A stretch of DNA of 64,000 nt from Listeria monocytogenes (GTDB lineage Bacteria; Bacillota; Bacilli; Lactobacillales; Listeriaceae). Under the pieces are notes generated by a model. It ran no database searches and was not told the DNA's origin. It saw only the letters and a program-made list of their open reading frames with translations. The stretch is taken from contig NZ_LT906436.1 in NCBI RefSeq assembly GCF_900187225.1, forward strand, positions 558,001 to 622,000, given 5' to 3'. Below are positions 55,820 to 64,000 of this stretch, one piece after another. Within the stretch, counting starts at the first letter, position 1. Every line of letters begins with the position of its first letter. The position numbers and the translations under genes are program-made.

Positions 55820-56620
55820 TTGGATGTGGAAAGTAGTCCATTAATGCAGAAAATTGATTATAGTACGCGCAAAAAAATTGATTTAGTAAATAATAGTATT
55901 CTTCGTTATATCGTGCGCGCGATGTTAGCATGTTTATTCTTAACCCTAGGAACTGCGGTTGCTGTAATGATTGGTGATAAAGTCGATCATTTCGCTCCAG
56001 GACTTGGTAAAATCACCTATGCATTTATGTTTAGTTGGTCGCTCGTTATGATTATTTATATGAATGCTGAGCTTGGTACTTCTAACATGATGTATATGAC
56101 AACTGGTGTTTATCAAAAAATTGTTAAACCAGGAAAAGCATTACAAATTTTGCTTTTATGTATTGTTTGTAATTTATTGGGTGGAATTCTTGCAGGGTAC
56201 TTAGTTTCTCTGACATCTGTTTTCCATAATTTACCTGCTGATCATTTCCTATTTACTGCTGTTAGCGGTAAACTTGAAAAAGCACCCCTACAAATTTTTG
56301 TAGAAGGTATTTTCGCCAATATTGTTGTAAATACGGCCGTGCTTTGTACACTCCGAATGAAAGATGATGCTGGTAAAGTCATTGCGATGATTTTCATTAT
56401 TTTCATCTTTGCATTCTTAGGATTTGAACACGTTATCGCCAACTTTTCTTCATTCTCATTAGCATTTTTCGCTTCTGGTGGAACACTTGCTGCAATGACA
56501 GCGGGCAATGTGACCGTCAATTTAGTCCTTGCTTTACTGGGGAATTTTGTAGGTGGAGGGCTTGTTATCGGACTCGGCTATGCTTGGCTTAACCGAACGA
56601 AATCAATTTATAAAGACTAA
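55820..56620 (+). CDS. formate/nitrite transporter (FNT) family channel
   Basis: A 266-residue membrane protein with six predicted helices of the aquaporin-like FNT family that conducts formate, nitrite or related monocarboxylates. Typical segments are ELGTSNMMYMTTGVYQK, NLLGGILAGYLVSL and GFEHVIANFSSFSLAFFASGG (the conserved EHVIANM-like motif). The start is TTG with GGAG upstream. It is monocistronic, with a palindrome over the transcription start. Substrate specificity (formate seems likely in a mixed-acid fermenter) is inferred. Confidence 0.88.
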   Translation: MDVESSPLMQKIDYSTRKKIDLVNNSILRYIVRAMLACLFLTLGTAVAVMIGDKVDHFAPGLGKITYAFMFSWSLVMIIYMNAELGTSNMMYMTTGVYQKIVKPGKALQILLLCIVCNLLGGILAGYLVSLTSVFHNLPADHFLFTAVSGKLEKAPLQIFVEGIFANIVVNTAVLCTLRMKDDAGKVIAMIFIIFIFAFLGFEHVIANFSSFSLAFFASGGTLAAMTAGNVTVNLVLALLGNFVGGGLVIGLGYAWLNRTKSIYKD

Positions 56621-56627
56621 TATAAAG

Positions 56628-56657
56628 AGACCTCGGAAATTTTCCGAGGTCTTTTTT

Positions 56658-56659
<2 letters not shown>
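56628..56659. terminator. bidirectional intrinsic terminator
   Basis: Stem 56628-56639 with 56641-56652, A/T flanks, between convergent FNT and metX genes. Confidence 0.85.
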
Positions 56660-57770
<1,111 letters not shown>

Positions 57771-57780
57771 TCACTTCCTC

Positions 57781-59058
57781 CTAAATTTGCTCTAATGCTT
57801 TCGTTAAATCTTGGATAATATCATCCGCATTTTCGATTCCGATAGAAAGGCGAATAGATTCAGGTTTCACGCCAGCTGTTAATTGTTGTTCTTCGCTTAG
57901 TTGTTGATGTGTCGTGGATGCTGGATGGATGATAAGCGATTTTGCGTCGCCAACATTGGCTAGGTGTGAGAATAATTCCACAGATTCAATCACTTTTTTC
58001 CCAGCTTCATAGCCACCTTTAACCCCAAAAGTGAAAATGGAGCCAGGTCCTTTTGGTAAATATTTTTGGGCTAATTCGTGGTATTTGTTGTCTTTTAAAC
58101 CCGGATAATTTACCCAAGCTACTTTTGGATGGTCATTTAAGAAATTGGCGACTTGTTTAGCATTTTTTACGTGTTGCTCTAGGCGAAGAGACAGGGTTTC
58201 TAATCCTAGAATTAATAGGAATGCGTTGAACGGGGAAAGCGCTGCGCCAGTGTCACGAAGGAGTGAGACGCGTAGTTTGGTAATATAAGCCGCCGCGCCA
58301 ACGTCATTTGTATAAGACAGACCATTGTAGCTATCATCTGGCACCACTAGCTTTGGAAATTTGCCATTTGCCCAGTTAAATTTACCTGAATCAATGACCG
58401 CGCCACCAATTGCAACCCCATGACCACCAATGAATTTTGTTGCCGAGTAAACGACGATATCTGCGCCAAAATCAAACGGCCGATTCAAATAAGCGGTCGC
58501 GAATGTGTTGTCAACGATGAGCGGGATATCGGATGCGTGCGCAATTTTTGCTACTTTTTCGATATCAACAATATTAATATCAGGATTCCCAATTGTTTCT
58601 ATAAAAACAGCTTTCGTATTATCTTTAATCGCTTTTTCGAAATTTTCTGGTTCATTAGGGTCAACGAAAGTTACATCAATTCCAAAAGTTTTAAATGTAT
58701 GGGAGAAAAGTGTATGCGTTCCACCGTAAAGTGTTGCGGCTGCGACAATATGATCACCAGAACCAGCAATATTTAAAATAGAGTAAGTAATAGCAGCCAT
58801 CCCAGAAGCAGTTGCAACCGCACCAATACCACCTTCAAGTAAAGTTAACCGTTCTTCTAAAACAGCTGTGGTCGGATTCATAATTCGTGTATAAATATTT
58901 CCAGTTTCTTGTAAACCAAATAAGGCTGCGGCATGTTCCGGGCTATCAAATGTGTATGACGTCGTTTGATAAATAGGTACGGCTCTAGAATGTGTATCTC
59001 CGTCCGGTGTGTGTCCGCCGTGTACTTGAATTGTTTCGAATTTATACTCATTACTCAT
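57781..59058 (-). CDS. metY: O-acetylhomoserine sulfhydrylase
   Basis: A 425-residue PLP-dependent Cys/Met metabolism enzyme that makes homocysteine from O-acetylhomoserine and sulfide. The PLP-lysine motif is [17 protein letters not shown] (about 206-222), and [11 protein letters not shown] and [12 protein letters not shown] bind the cofactor. The start is placed at ATG 59058 because GAGGAG lies eight bases upstream; a GTG three codons earlier is too close to it. It is the first gene of metY-metX, with direct SAM riboswitch control. Confidence 0.94.
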   Translation of the reverse strand: MSNEYKFETIQVHGGHTPDGDTHSRAVPIYQTTSYTFDSPEHAAALFGLQETGNIYTRIMNPTTAVLEERLTLLEGGIGAVATASGMAAITYSILNIAGSGDHIVAAATLYGGTHTLFSHTFKTFGIDVTFVDPNEPENFEKAIKDNTKAVFIETIGNPDINIVDIEKVAKIAHASDIPLIVDNTFATAYLNRPFDFGADIVVYSATKFIGGHGVAIGGAVIDSGKFNWANGKFPKLVVPDDSYNGLSYTNDVGAAAYITKLRVSLLRDTGAALSPFNAFLLILGLETLSLRLEQHVKNAKQVANFLNDHPKVAWVNYPGLKDNKYHELAQKYLPKGPGSIFTFGVKGGYEAGKKVIESVELFSHLANVGDAKSLIIHPASTTHQQLSEEQQLTAGVKPESIRLSIGIENADDIIQDLTKALEQI

Positions 59059-59102
59059 AAAATCCACTCCTCTTTGATATGTATTTATCAGTAATTTCCA
59101 TC

Positions 59103-59140
59103 AAAAAACCTCCCTAGCAGTATATAAGCCGCCAGAGAGG
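59103..59140 (-). terminator. SAM riboswitch terminator
   Basis: On the minus strand a 10-bp stem with two G-U pairs (59140-59131 with 59118-59109) is followed by TTTTTT, just before the metY ribosome binding site. It forms when SAM is bound. Confidence 0.9.
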
Positions 59141-59168
59141 ATAGAGTTTCCTAAACTTGGATTTCCGA

Positions 59169-59265
59169 CTTATCTTTCAGAATATACTGCTGGAATTAGC
59201 ACCGTGAAAATAAATTCCGGTTGCTAAGGCTTCAAAGGGCCAGTCCCTCCACCTTTCGTGATAAG
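59169..59265 (-). ncRNA. SAM-I riboswitch (S-box)
   Basis: The minus strand opens CTTATCACGAAAGGTGGAGG, followed by GACTGGCCC, GAAGCCTTAGCAACC and the GGTGCTAATTCC segment, then closes with GAAAGATAAG: the full S-box order. It precedes metY-metX and should terminate transcription when SAM is abundant. Listeria SAM riboswitch RNAs (SreA, SreB) have also been reported to act in trans on prfA; I cannot say whether this is one of them. Confidence 0.95.
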
Positions 59266-59406
59266 AAAATACTATTAAATTAAGTTATATATTACGCTGG
59301 ATGCCATCAATTGTCAACTATGTACTGAAAAAGTCTAAAATTAGTACTTTTTGTGTTGAATTTGTGACAACGACGTATTTTTTAAAAGAATAATTTTTTT
59401 TAAAAG

Positions 59407-59431
59407 GTTTTAAATTCGTTTTTTAGGCTAT
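59407..59431 (+). promoter_or_regulatory. candidate sigma-B promoter of the HdeD-like gene
   Basis: GTTT (59407-59410), 15 bases, GGCTAT (59426-59431), one mismatch from GGGTAT. The EGD-e counterpart lmo0596 is widely listed as sigma-B dependent. Confidence 0.65.
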
Positions 59432-59505
59432 TATAGTTAAGACTAATTATATTTCATTAAAAATGGGGTTGAATTAGAAAAAATAAAGGGGAGTTGAAAT
59501 AAAAA

Positions 59506-60033
59506 ATGAAGACTTTTACACGAATTCTTGTTTTATTAGCGGGGATTGCAATGATTATACTAGGGGTTTGGTTCTTATTCCATCCAGGAATTTCATTATT
59601 AACCTCCACATTAATGTTTGGTTTCTTATTACTGATTTCTGGTATTTTCCACACAATCTCTTACTTTTCAGACAGAAAATCACAAAATATTTCTGGCTGG
59701 GTACTAGCTGACGGAATTTTATCCATCTTACTAGGTTTCTTGCTATTATTTAATGAATTTGACGGAACTTTAACACTCGTATTACTTTTCGGTATGTGGG
59801 TATTATTTGCTGGTATTATGCGTACAATTGGCGCATTCACTGCCAAACAAAACAATGTACAAGGCTGGGGCTGGATTTTAACAATCGGTATTATCGGTAT
59901 CATTGTTGGTTTTATCGCGCTATTCAATCCAGTTGTTTCCGCAATTGGTATCGTCCTTGTCGTTGCGATTTTCTTCATCGTTCAAGGTATCGGCGCAATC
60001 GCAACATTCTTCTTTATTGGTAAAAATAGTTAA
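59506..60033 (+). CDS. HdeD-family acid-stress membrane protein (DUF308)
   Basis: A 175-residue protein with six predicted transmembrane helices in a three-fold repeated pattern typical of HdeD/DUF308 (LLAGIAMIILGVWFLFHPG repeated as GFLLLFNEF and IVGFIALFNPV). HdeD is associated with acid resistance in E. coli. Here a sigma-B promoter about 75 bases upstream supports a general stress role. It is monocistronic. Molecular function unknown. Confidence 0.85.
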   Translation: MKTFTRILVLLAGIAMIILGVWFLFHPGISLLTSTLMFGFLLLISGIFHTISYFSDRKSQNISGWVLADGILSILLGFLLLFNEFDGTLTLVLLFGMWVLFAGIMRTIGAFTAKQNNVQGWGWILTIGIIGIIVGFIALFNPVVSAIGIVLVVAIFFIVQGIGAIATFFFIGKNS

Positions 60034-60039
60034 TAAAAA

Positions 60040-60070
60040 AGCGAAACCAATAATAAAAATTGGTTTCGCT
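60040..60070 (-). terminator. intrinsic terminator, stronger on the minus strand
   Basis: Perfect 12-bp stem (60040-60051 with 60059-60070). The T run is on the minus-strand side, so it ends the LPXTG gene. Confidence 0.8.
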
Positions 60071-60075
60071 CAAAA

Positions 60076-60109
60076 AAAAGAAGCTATCTAACTAGATAGC
60101 TTCTTTTTT
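60076..60109. terminator. second, bidirectional intrinsic terminator
   Basis: Perfect 14-bp stem (60076-60089 with 60094-60107) with T runs on both strands, adjacent to the previous hairpin. Confidence 0.88.
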
Positions 60110-60110
60110 A

Positions 60111-61457
60111 TTATGCATGTCTTTTACGAAGTACAACCAATGCTCCGCCTGCTAAAAGGATACCAATAGCTGCAAGTGGAAGGGAACTTTCATCCCCTGT
60201 TTTTGGTAGTGATTTCTTAGATGTATGAGTGCTGTTTGCTTTAGGTGTAGTTTTTTCTATGGAATCACTTTTCACTACTGGGTTAGTTTTAACAGTTGGT
60301 TTTACTGGTGTTACGACTGGTTTATCAGGGTTTACAACTGGATTGTCAATGATTTCGCCAACGTATATATAAGTTGCTTCTTCGCTATAGTTACCGTTTT
60401 CATCATGAGCAACTAAAGTAAATTCATCATTATCCTTGAAAGGTGTTTTTAAGTTGAAAGTGAAGTTGCCTTTTGCATTAGATGTAGTAGTTGCTATAAC
60501 ATCGCCAGCTTCATTAAACATTTCAACCGTTACATTTGGTGAAGTATTACCATAAACTGTTGATGCTGTGCTAGTAGTTTCGTTAATAGTAGGTGTTTTA
60601 ATAGTTACTGCTTTATTAACAACATTGTAAGTGACAGTTAGTTCAGCTGTGTTTCCAGCTTCATCTGTTGCTACAATAATCGCTTCATGTTTTCCAGCTG
60701 TAGAAGTATCAGCTTCATGTCCAGCTTTGAAAGCCATTGTTACTTTTCCAGAATTATCAGTAGCTGTTGCAAGATCAGCAGGAGTCAATGTTTTTCCTTT
60801 TTCGAAAGAAGCATCTTTATTAATTTCTTTCAAAACAGGTGATGTTTGATCGACTACTTTATAAGATGCAGTATATTCTTGTGTTTTGCCATCTTTAGTA
60901 GCTACGATAGTTGTTGTAAAAGTACCAGTTGCTGTAGTAGATGGAGTGGTTTTAAAACTTAAAGTCGCGCCATTTTCAGCTGTAGCAAACTGGCTTACAG
61001 TTGGTGTAGAATCTTGAGCTAGTGTTGGTGTAGATAAAACTGTTGCATAAGGAGGCATTGCTGTTACGGTGTAAGTTACAGGAACATCACAGCCAGAACC
61101 ATCAATAAAAAGCGGCGTAAATACATAGGTGTATGTTCCTGGAATCTTCGTTTCAGGACCATTATCACCATTAATTCTAAAAATGGCAACCATAGAAGGA
61201 TCAGTAATATTCAAAAAATCAGTTACAGCAGGTGTATCGCCAGCTTCAAATGTAAAGCCAGTTTTCGCAGTTACAATACCTTGTTCTGAAAGATTACCAT
61301 AATCACTTTTTAACAATTGTGATTTTAAATTAACCTCTGAAGTTGGAGTAGTTGGATTGTTTGTCTGATTGTTCTCGGCTGCAAATGCTGGTGCGCTAAT
61401 TGATAATGTAAGTCCAAAAGCTAAAGTTGTCGCTAATACTTTTTTCATGGTCTTCAT
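60111..61457 (-). CDS. LPXTG-anchored Ig-like surface protein
   Basis: A 448-residue sortase substrate. Signal peptide 1-27 (ending AFA); an N-terminal unique region; tandem Ig-like modules at about 130-200, 205-285 (a DUF5011/HYR-like module with DATDEAGN-type motif) and 290-370 (bacterial Ig module ending TYIYVGE); then a Lys/Pro/Val-rich stalk and Leu-Pro-Lys-Thr-Gly-Asp at about 415-420, a hydrophobic segment and RKRHA. The start at ATG 61457 follows GAGGAAATTTT. It is monocistronic. I do not recall an LPXTG gene between the HdeD and Crp genes in EGD-e, so it may be strain-variable. Ligand unknown. Confidence 0.85.
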   Translation of the reverse strand: MKTMKKVLATTLAFGLTLSISAPAFAAENNQTNNPTTPTSEVNLKSQLLKSDYGNLSEQGIVTAKTGFTFEAGDTPAVTDFLNITDPSMVAIFRINGDNGPETKIPGTYTYVFTPLFIDGSGCDVPVTYTVTAMPPYATVLSTPTLAQDSTPTVSQFATAENGATLSFKTTPSTTATGTFTTTIVATKDGKTQEYTASYKVVDQTSPVLKEINKDASFEKGKTLTPADLATATDNSGKVTMAFKAGHEADTSTAGKHEAIIVATDEAGNTAELTVTYNVVNKAVTIKTPTINETTSTASTVYGNTSPNVTVEMFNEAGDVIATTTSNAKGNFTFNLKTPFKDNDEFTLVAHDENGNYSEEATYIYVGEIIDNPVVNPDKPVVTPVKPTVKTNPVVKSDSIEKTTPKANSTHTSKKSLPKTGDESSLPLAAIGILLAGGALVVLRKRHA

Positions 61458-61575
61458 AAAATTTCCTCGTTTCAATGTGTATTATGTGGTACTAGATTAT
61501 TATAAAACCATGCGGACTGATATGGTAGATAATACTAGTTAATATTATTAAGTTGTTACAAAAATATGGCAAAAT

Positions 61576-61613
61576 AAAATCAGTGGATATTTTTATAAAT
61601 ATCCACTGATTTT
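61576..61613. terminator. bidirectional hairpin downstream of the Crp-type gene
   Basis: Perfect stem of about 17 bp (61576-61592 with 61597-61613). It lies at the 3' end of the minus-strand Crp-type gene, in the upstream region of the LPXTG gene. Confidence 0.75.
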
Positions 61614-61628
61614 GTAATTTTTTTACGC

Positions 61629-62330
61629 TCATATGTAAGATTCGTGATTTTCTTTTAATTTTTGCTTATGAATCTCGAAATTATTAACACGCCAAGGTTT
61701 TGGCGAAAGCGCAATAATGCCATCTTCTTCAAGCTTTCGTAGGTTAGTTGCAACGTAAGCTCGAGCCAAATTTAGATAATTTCCTAAGATTTTTTGGGTG
61801 AAATAATAGGGAATCAAACAAGAACCATCCGACTCGATTCTTCCAAATCTCTCCCCACAAGCAATTAATCCCGCTAAAACTTTCTCGCTAGAAGGGAGAT
61901 TAACGTAACCTTCCCGTTCTAACATAGGTGTAACCATACTTTGCATAAGTGCATTCATCTGCCAAAAAACATCTGGTGAACTTAAGAATTTATTAAGAAC
62001 ATATTTACGTTCAAATTGATAAACACTCACTTCACTTATCGTTGTGTAATTTACTGGTGATTTTGCCCCGCCCAGAAGTGTAAGCGGCCCGATACATTCT
62101 TGTTTACCCAAGAAGTTAATGATGCTATCTTCTTTACAAGTATTTTTACTCATAGAAACGACACCATCTTCAATGATGTAGAAATAATCAGTTTCCGCGC
62201 CTTCAGCTAAAATCTGTTGGTTGCGCCTAAAGCGAATTCTTTTATATGGAAGAACTGCTTCACTAGAATCTTTTAATAAATTGAGTAAATCTACGTTGTA
62301 AAAGCTATTTTCCTCATTCAGTAATGACAT
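61629..62330 (-). CDS. Crp/Fnr-family transcriptional regulator
   Basis: A 233-residue regulator with a cyclic-nucleotide-binding-like domain (about 30-125, NQQILAEGAETDYFYIIEDGVVSMSKN) and C-terminal winged helix (about 165-225, QKILGNYLNLARAYVATNLRKLEEDGIIAL). It has no cysteine cluster for an Fe-S centre of the Fnr type. It is monocistronic, upstream of the LPXTG gene on the same strand but separated by a terminator. The target is unknown. Synteny suggests lmo0597. Confidence 0.85.
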   Translation of the reverse strand: MSLLNEENSFYNVDLLNLLKDSSEAVLPYKRIRFRRNQQILAEGAETDYFYIIEDGVVSMSKNTCKEDSIINFLGKQECIGPLTLLGGAKSPVNYTTISEVSVYQFERKYVLNKFLSSPDVFWQMNALMQSMVTPMLEREGYVNLPSSEKVLAGLIACGERFGRIESDGSCLIPYYFTQKILGNYLNLARAYVATNLRKLEEDGIIALSPKPWRVNNFEIHKQKLKENHESYI

Positions 62331-62405
62331 ATACCGAGTCCCCTTTTCTCAGTGTTAATCATTATCATTATATAGGAGATGACTCGAAATGTGTATTAAT
62401 GGGAC

Positions 62406-62954
62406 TTATGATGCTCGGAGTAATTTGGCTTTAATCAAACGATCACGAATGATAATGCCTAATAGCGCCGCAAAAACCGCTTTGATAATACCTGGAATAA
62501 TGAAAGGTACCATTCCAGTTAAAAAGGCAGTTGGCCAGTCGAGTCCTGTACTGACTTTAAGCCATAAAACGCCGAAAATCAGGGTGACAATAGCGCCTAA
62601 TATGTTCGCCACAATCGCATAAGGGACAGTGAATTTTGTTTTTTCGAGTAACCAACCTGTAAGGAATGCATTAAAAATAAATCCGATAATAAATCCACCG
62701 GTTGGCCCAAAAATAATCCCAATACCCGCTGTCATTCCTTGGAAAACAGGAATCCCCACAGCGCCAAGAACAATGTAAACTAAAACAGATATCGTACCAT
62801 GACGAGCTCCGAGAATGGTGGCAGCTAACCCAATGGCAAATGTCTGTCCAGTAAGTGGAATAGGGCCGAGTGGTATAGCAACTTGCGCAAGTAAGGCAAT
62901 AATGACTGCAAATAAAGCATCTACGACTAAAAATTTCAATTTCTGATCACGCAT
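62406..62954 (-). CDS. bioY: BioY biotin transporter S-component
   Basis: A 182-residue membrane protein with six helices of the BioY family, the biotin-binding component of an ECF transporter. Family motifs are VAIPLGPIPLTGQTFAIGLAATILGARHG and GPTGGFIIGFIFNAFLTGWL. The energising ECF module is encoded elsewhere. The start at 62954 follows AAGGAGAG. A BirA-type operator upstream indicates biotin repression. Confidence 0.94.
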   Translation of the reverse strand: MRDQKLKFLVVDALFAVIIALLAQVAIPLGPIPLTGQTFAIGLAATILGARHGTISVLVYIVLGAVGIPVFQGMTAGIGIIFGPTGGFIIGFIFNAFLTGWLLEKTKFTVPYAIVANILGAIVTLIFGVLWLKVSTGLDWPTAFLTGMVPFIIPGIIKAVFAALLGIIIRDRLIKAKLLRAS

Positions 62955-62971
62955 AAACTTATCTCTCCTTA

Positions 62972-63002
62972 ATGTAAACTTAATACTGTAATAGGTTAAC
63001 AT
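62972..63002. promoter_or_regulatory. BirA operator of bioY
   Basis: Inverted arms ATGTAAACT (62972-62980) and GGTTAACAT (62994-63002) separated by 13 bases. They resemble the Firmicute BirA box (TGTTAACC/GGTTAACA with a spacer of about 14). Seven of nine arm positions pair. Confidence 0.7.
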
Positions 63003-63053
63003 CTATCGAATGAAAAAACAATACTATTTTTTCTAGCCAGTACCTTGCAATGA

Positions 63054-63120
63054 ACACTAGTGTATGTTAAACTATAGTGGTAGTGAACAATATATAGTAG
63101 TGGTTACTTATTACTAGTGT
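63054..63120. promoter_or_regulatory. padR promoter region with repeated ACTAGTGT sites
   Basis: ACACTAGTGT (63054-63063) and ACTAGTGT (63113-63120) flank a possible promoter TTAAAC (63067-63072), 18 bases, TATATA (63091-63096). The repeats may be autoregulatory PadR sites. Confidence 0.4.
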
Positions 63121-63147
63121 GCAATTTAACAGAATGGAGGAGTTAGC

Positions 63148-63480
63148 ATGGAGGTTAACCCGCAGTTCAAAAAAGGTGTGTTAGAACTTTGCTGTTTATT
63201 TTTAATTCAAAAGAAAGATTGTTACGGTTATGAATTAGCAAATCAAGTTTCTAAATATATTGAAGTAGCTGAAGGTGCTATTTATCCGGTACTTAGAAGA
63301 TTAGTAAAAGAAGAGTACTGTTCCACTTATTTAGTAGAATCAAATGAAGGTCCATCAAGAAAATATTATCAGCTGACAGTAAAAGGCGAAATTTACTTGA
63401 ATGAACTTATTTCTGAATGGAATAATTTTACAGACAGCGTCGCAAAACTATTAACAGAGGGGGAAGCAGTAAATGAATAA
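63148..63480 (+). CDS. PadR-family transcriptional regulator
   Basis: A 110-residue PadR regulator with the winged-helix N-terminal domain (KKGVLELCCLFLIQKKDCYGYELANQVSKYIEVAEGAIYPVLRRLVKEEY) and a C-terminal helix for dimerisation. GGAGG precedes the ATG. Its 3' end overlaps the next gene by 8 bp. PadR-DUF1700 pairs typically control themselves and sense envelope or membrane stress in Firmicutes. Synteny suggests lmo0599. Confidence 0.92.
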   Translation: MEVNPQFKKGVLELCCLFLIQKKDCYGYELANQVSKYIEVAEGAIYPVLRRLVKEEYCSTYLVESNEGPSRKYYQLTVKGEIYLNELISEWNNFTDSVAKLLTEGEAVNE

Positions 63481-64000
63481 ACAAGATTTTCTCAATGAAT
63501 TAAATCAACGACTGGAATTGCTTGATCCGAAAGAGCGGAGAGAATTATTATCGGACTATCAAGAGCATTTCAGAAATGGAATTGAAGCCGGGAAAAGCGA
63601 AGAACAAATCGTTTTTGACCTTGGTAAGCCAGAAGAAATTGCCGCAGATATTATCAGTGAACGTGGTATTCGCGAAGAACCAACAGAAATGGATTACTAT
63701 TATGTCCCACGAAAAAACCAAAATGAAAATAGATCAGTGAGTAAACAAATTTTAATTGGCGTAGGCTTATTTTTATTAGATGTTTGTCTTATCATTCCAA
63801 TTATGGTTTCGCTTTGGTCCTTGGTTATCTCCCTTTGGGTGACAGTTGGTGCGTTTCTTCTATCTCCGGTTATACTCGGTGTAGGAATTTTATTTGGAGC
63901 TGATTTCGAATTTTATCAAATGTTTGTTTCTATTGGACTTGTAGGTTTGGGGCTAATGCTTTTATTTGTAGCAAACGCGCTAACTCAGCTTACAAGTAAA
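63473..64000 (+). CDS. DUF1700 (HAAS-domain) membrane protein, 3' end outside the window
   Basis: An open frame of 176 codons runs to the window edge without a stop. The N-terminal cytoplasmic HAAS/DUF1700 domain (about 1-75, DFLNELNQRLELLDPKERRELLSDYQEHF and LGKPEEIAADII) is followed by at least three membrane helices (from about 88). The ATG overlaps the padR stop, and GGGGG lies about ten bases upstream. The family regularly follows padR genes and probably works with that regulator. A shorter ORF in another frame at 63522-63740 is a shadow. Confidence 0.88.
   Translation, partial: MNKQDFLNELNQRLELLDPKERRELLSDYQEHFRNGIEAGKSEEQIVFDLGKPEEIAADIISERGIREEPTEMDYYYVPRKNQNENRSVSKQILIGVGLFLLDVCLIIPIMVSLWSLVISLWVTVGAFLLSPVILGVGILFGADFEFYQMFVSIGLVGLGLMLLFVANALTQLTSK

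Noticed and set aside
63522-63740. 72-codon ORF near the right edge
   Set aside because: It is out of frame within the DUF1700 gene that starts at 63473 and stays open to the window edge.

Overview
The window is chromosome of a low-GC Firmicute and can be identified as Listeria monocytogenes or a very close relative. The strongest evidence is the iap gene for p60 invasion-associated hydrolase (LysM, SH3b, LysM, Thr-Asn repeat, NlpC/P60) lying divergent to secA2. The his operon, the dtpT/cbpA region and the gdhA region follow the gene order I remember for the lmo0539-lmo0600 interval of strain EGD-e. The lmo numbers given below are recollections from that order, not database hits. The p60 repeat looks shorter than I remember for EGD-e. 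An LPXTG protein at 60111-61457 is not in the order I recall, so this is probably another strain.

Layout, left to right. 1-2.5 kb: the first codons of a minus-strand gene (probably lacD) behind a sigma-B promoter, a class C penicillin-binding protein, and a Fur-boxed siderophore-binding lipoprotein. 2.5-7.3 kb: a glucitol-type PTS operon (IIA, IIBC, IIC, GutM, SAF-domain dehydrogenase) with promoter, palindromic operator, cre site and a SorC-type regulator. 7.7-12.7 kb: WxL surface locus A (Crp-type regulator, LRR-WxL fusion, small LPXTG protein, WxL protein, DUF916/DUF3324 anchor). 12.8-21.7 kb: the c-di-AMP-binding CBS protein CbpA, iron alcohol dehydrogenase, the peptide transporter DtpT, two tandem histidine phosphatases, a lactonase, the rli31-type small RNA, a CorA transporter and glutamate dehydrogenase. 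22-29.6 kb: hisZGDBHAFIE on the minus strand with hisJ divergent. 29.5-34.8 kb: an alkyltransferase-like protein, an NdpA-type protein, a guanine-riboswitch-controlled purine permease, and a GH1 phospho-beta-glucosidase with its GntR regulator.

34.8-40.2 kb: a MucBP surface protein behind duplicated promoters, a Thr/Ser exporter pair, a PC4-like protein, an alpha/beta hydrolase with Asp at the nucleophile position, and an RlmI-type methyltransferase. 40.3-45.8 kb: iap, secA2 and an AI-2E family permease. 46-50.3 kb: WxL locus B. 50.4-56.6 kb: photolyase, a DhaL-DegV fusion, small membrane proteins and an FNT channel. 56.6-59.3 kb: metY-metX under a SAM riboswitch. 59.5-64 kb: an HdeD protein behind a sigma-B promoter, an LPXTG Ig-like protein, a Crp-type regulator, BirA-regulated bioY, and padR followed by a DUF1700 gene that runs off the end.

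Three themes link the genes. Cell-surface display is strongly represented: p60 with its exporter SecA2, two WxL systems, MucBP and LPXTG proteins. Nutrient-responsive RNA and DNA switches are common: guanine and SAM riboswitches, Fur, BirA, CcpA, CodY and sigma-B candidates. Many genes are single transcription units bounded by bidirectional terminators. The least-described signals are a 19-bp element shared by two surface-protein loci, a conserved attenuator hairpin inside both WxL operons, an apparent relic sorting signal buried in the MucBP protein, and the Asp-for-Ser hydrolase. I saw no tRNA, rRNA, insertion sequence, phage or CRISPR array.
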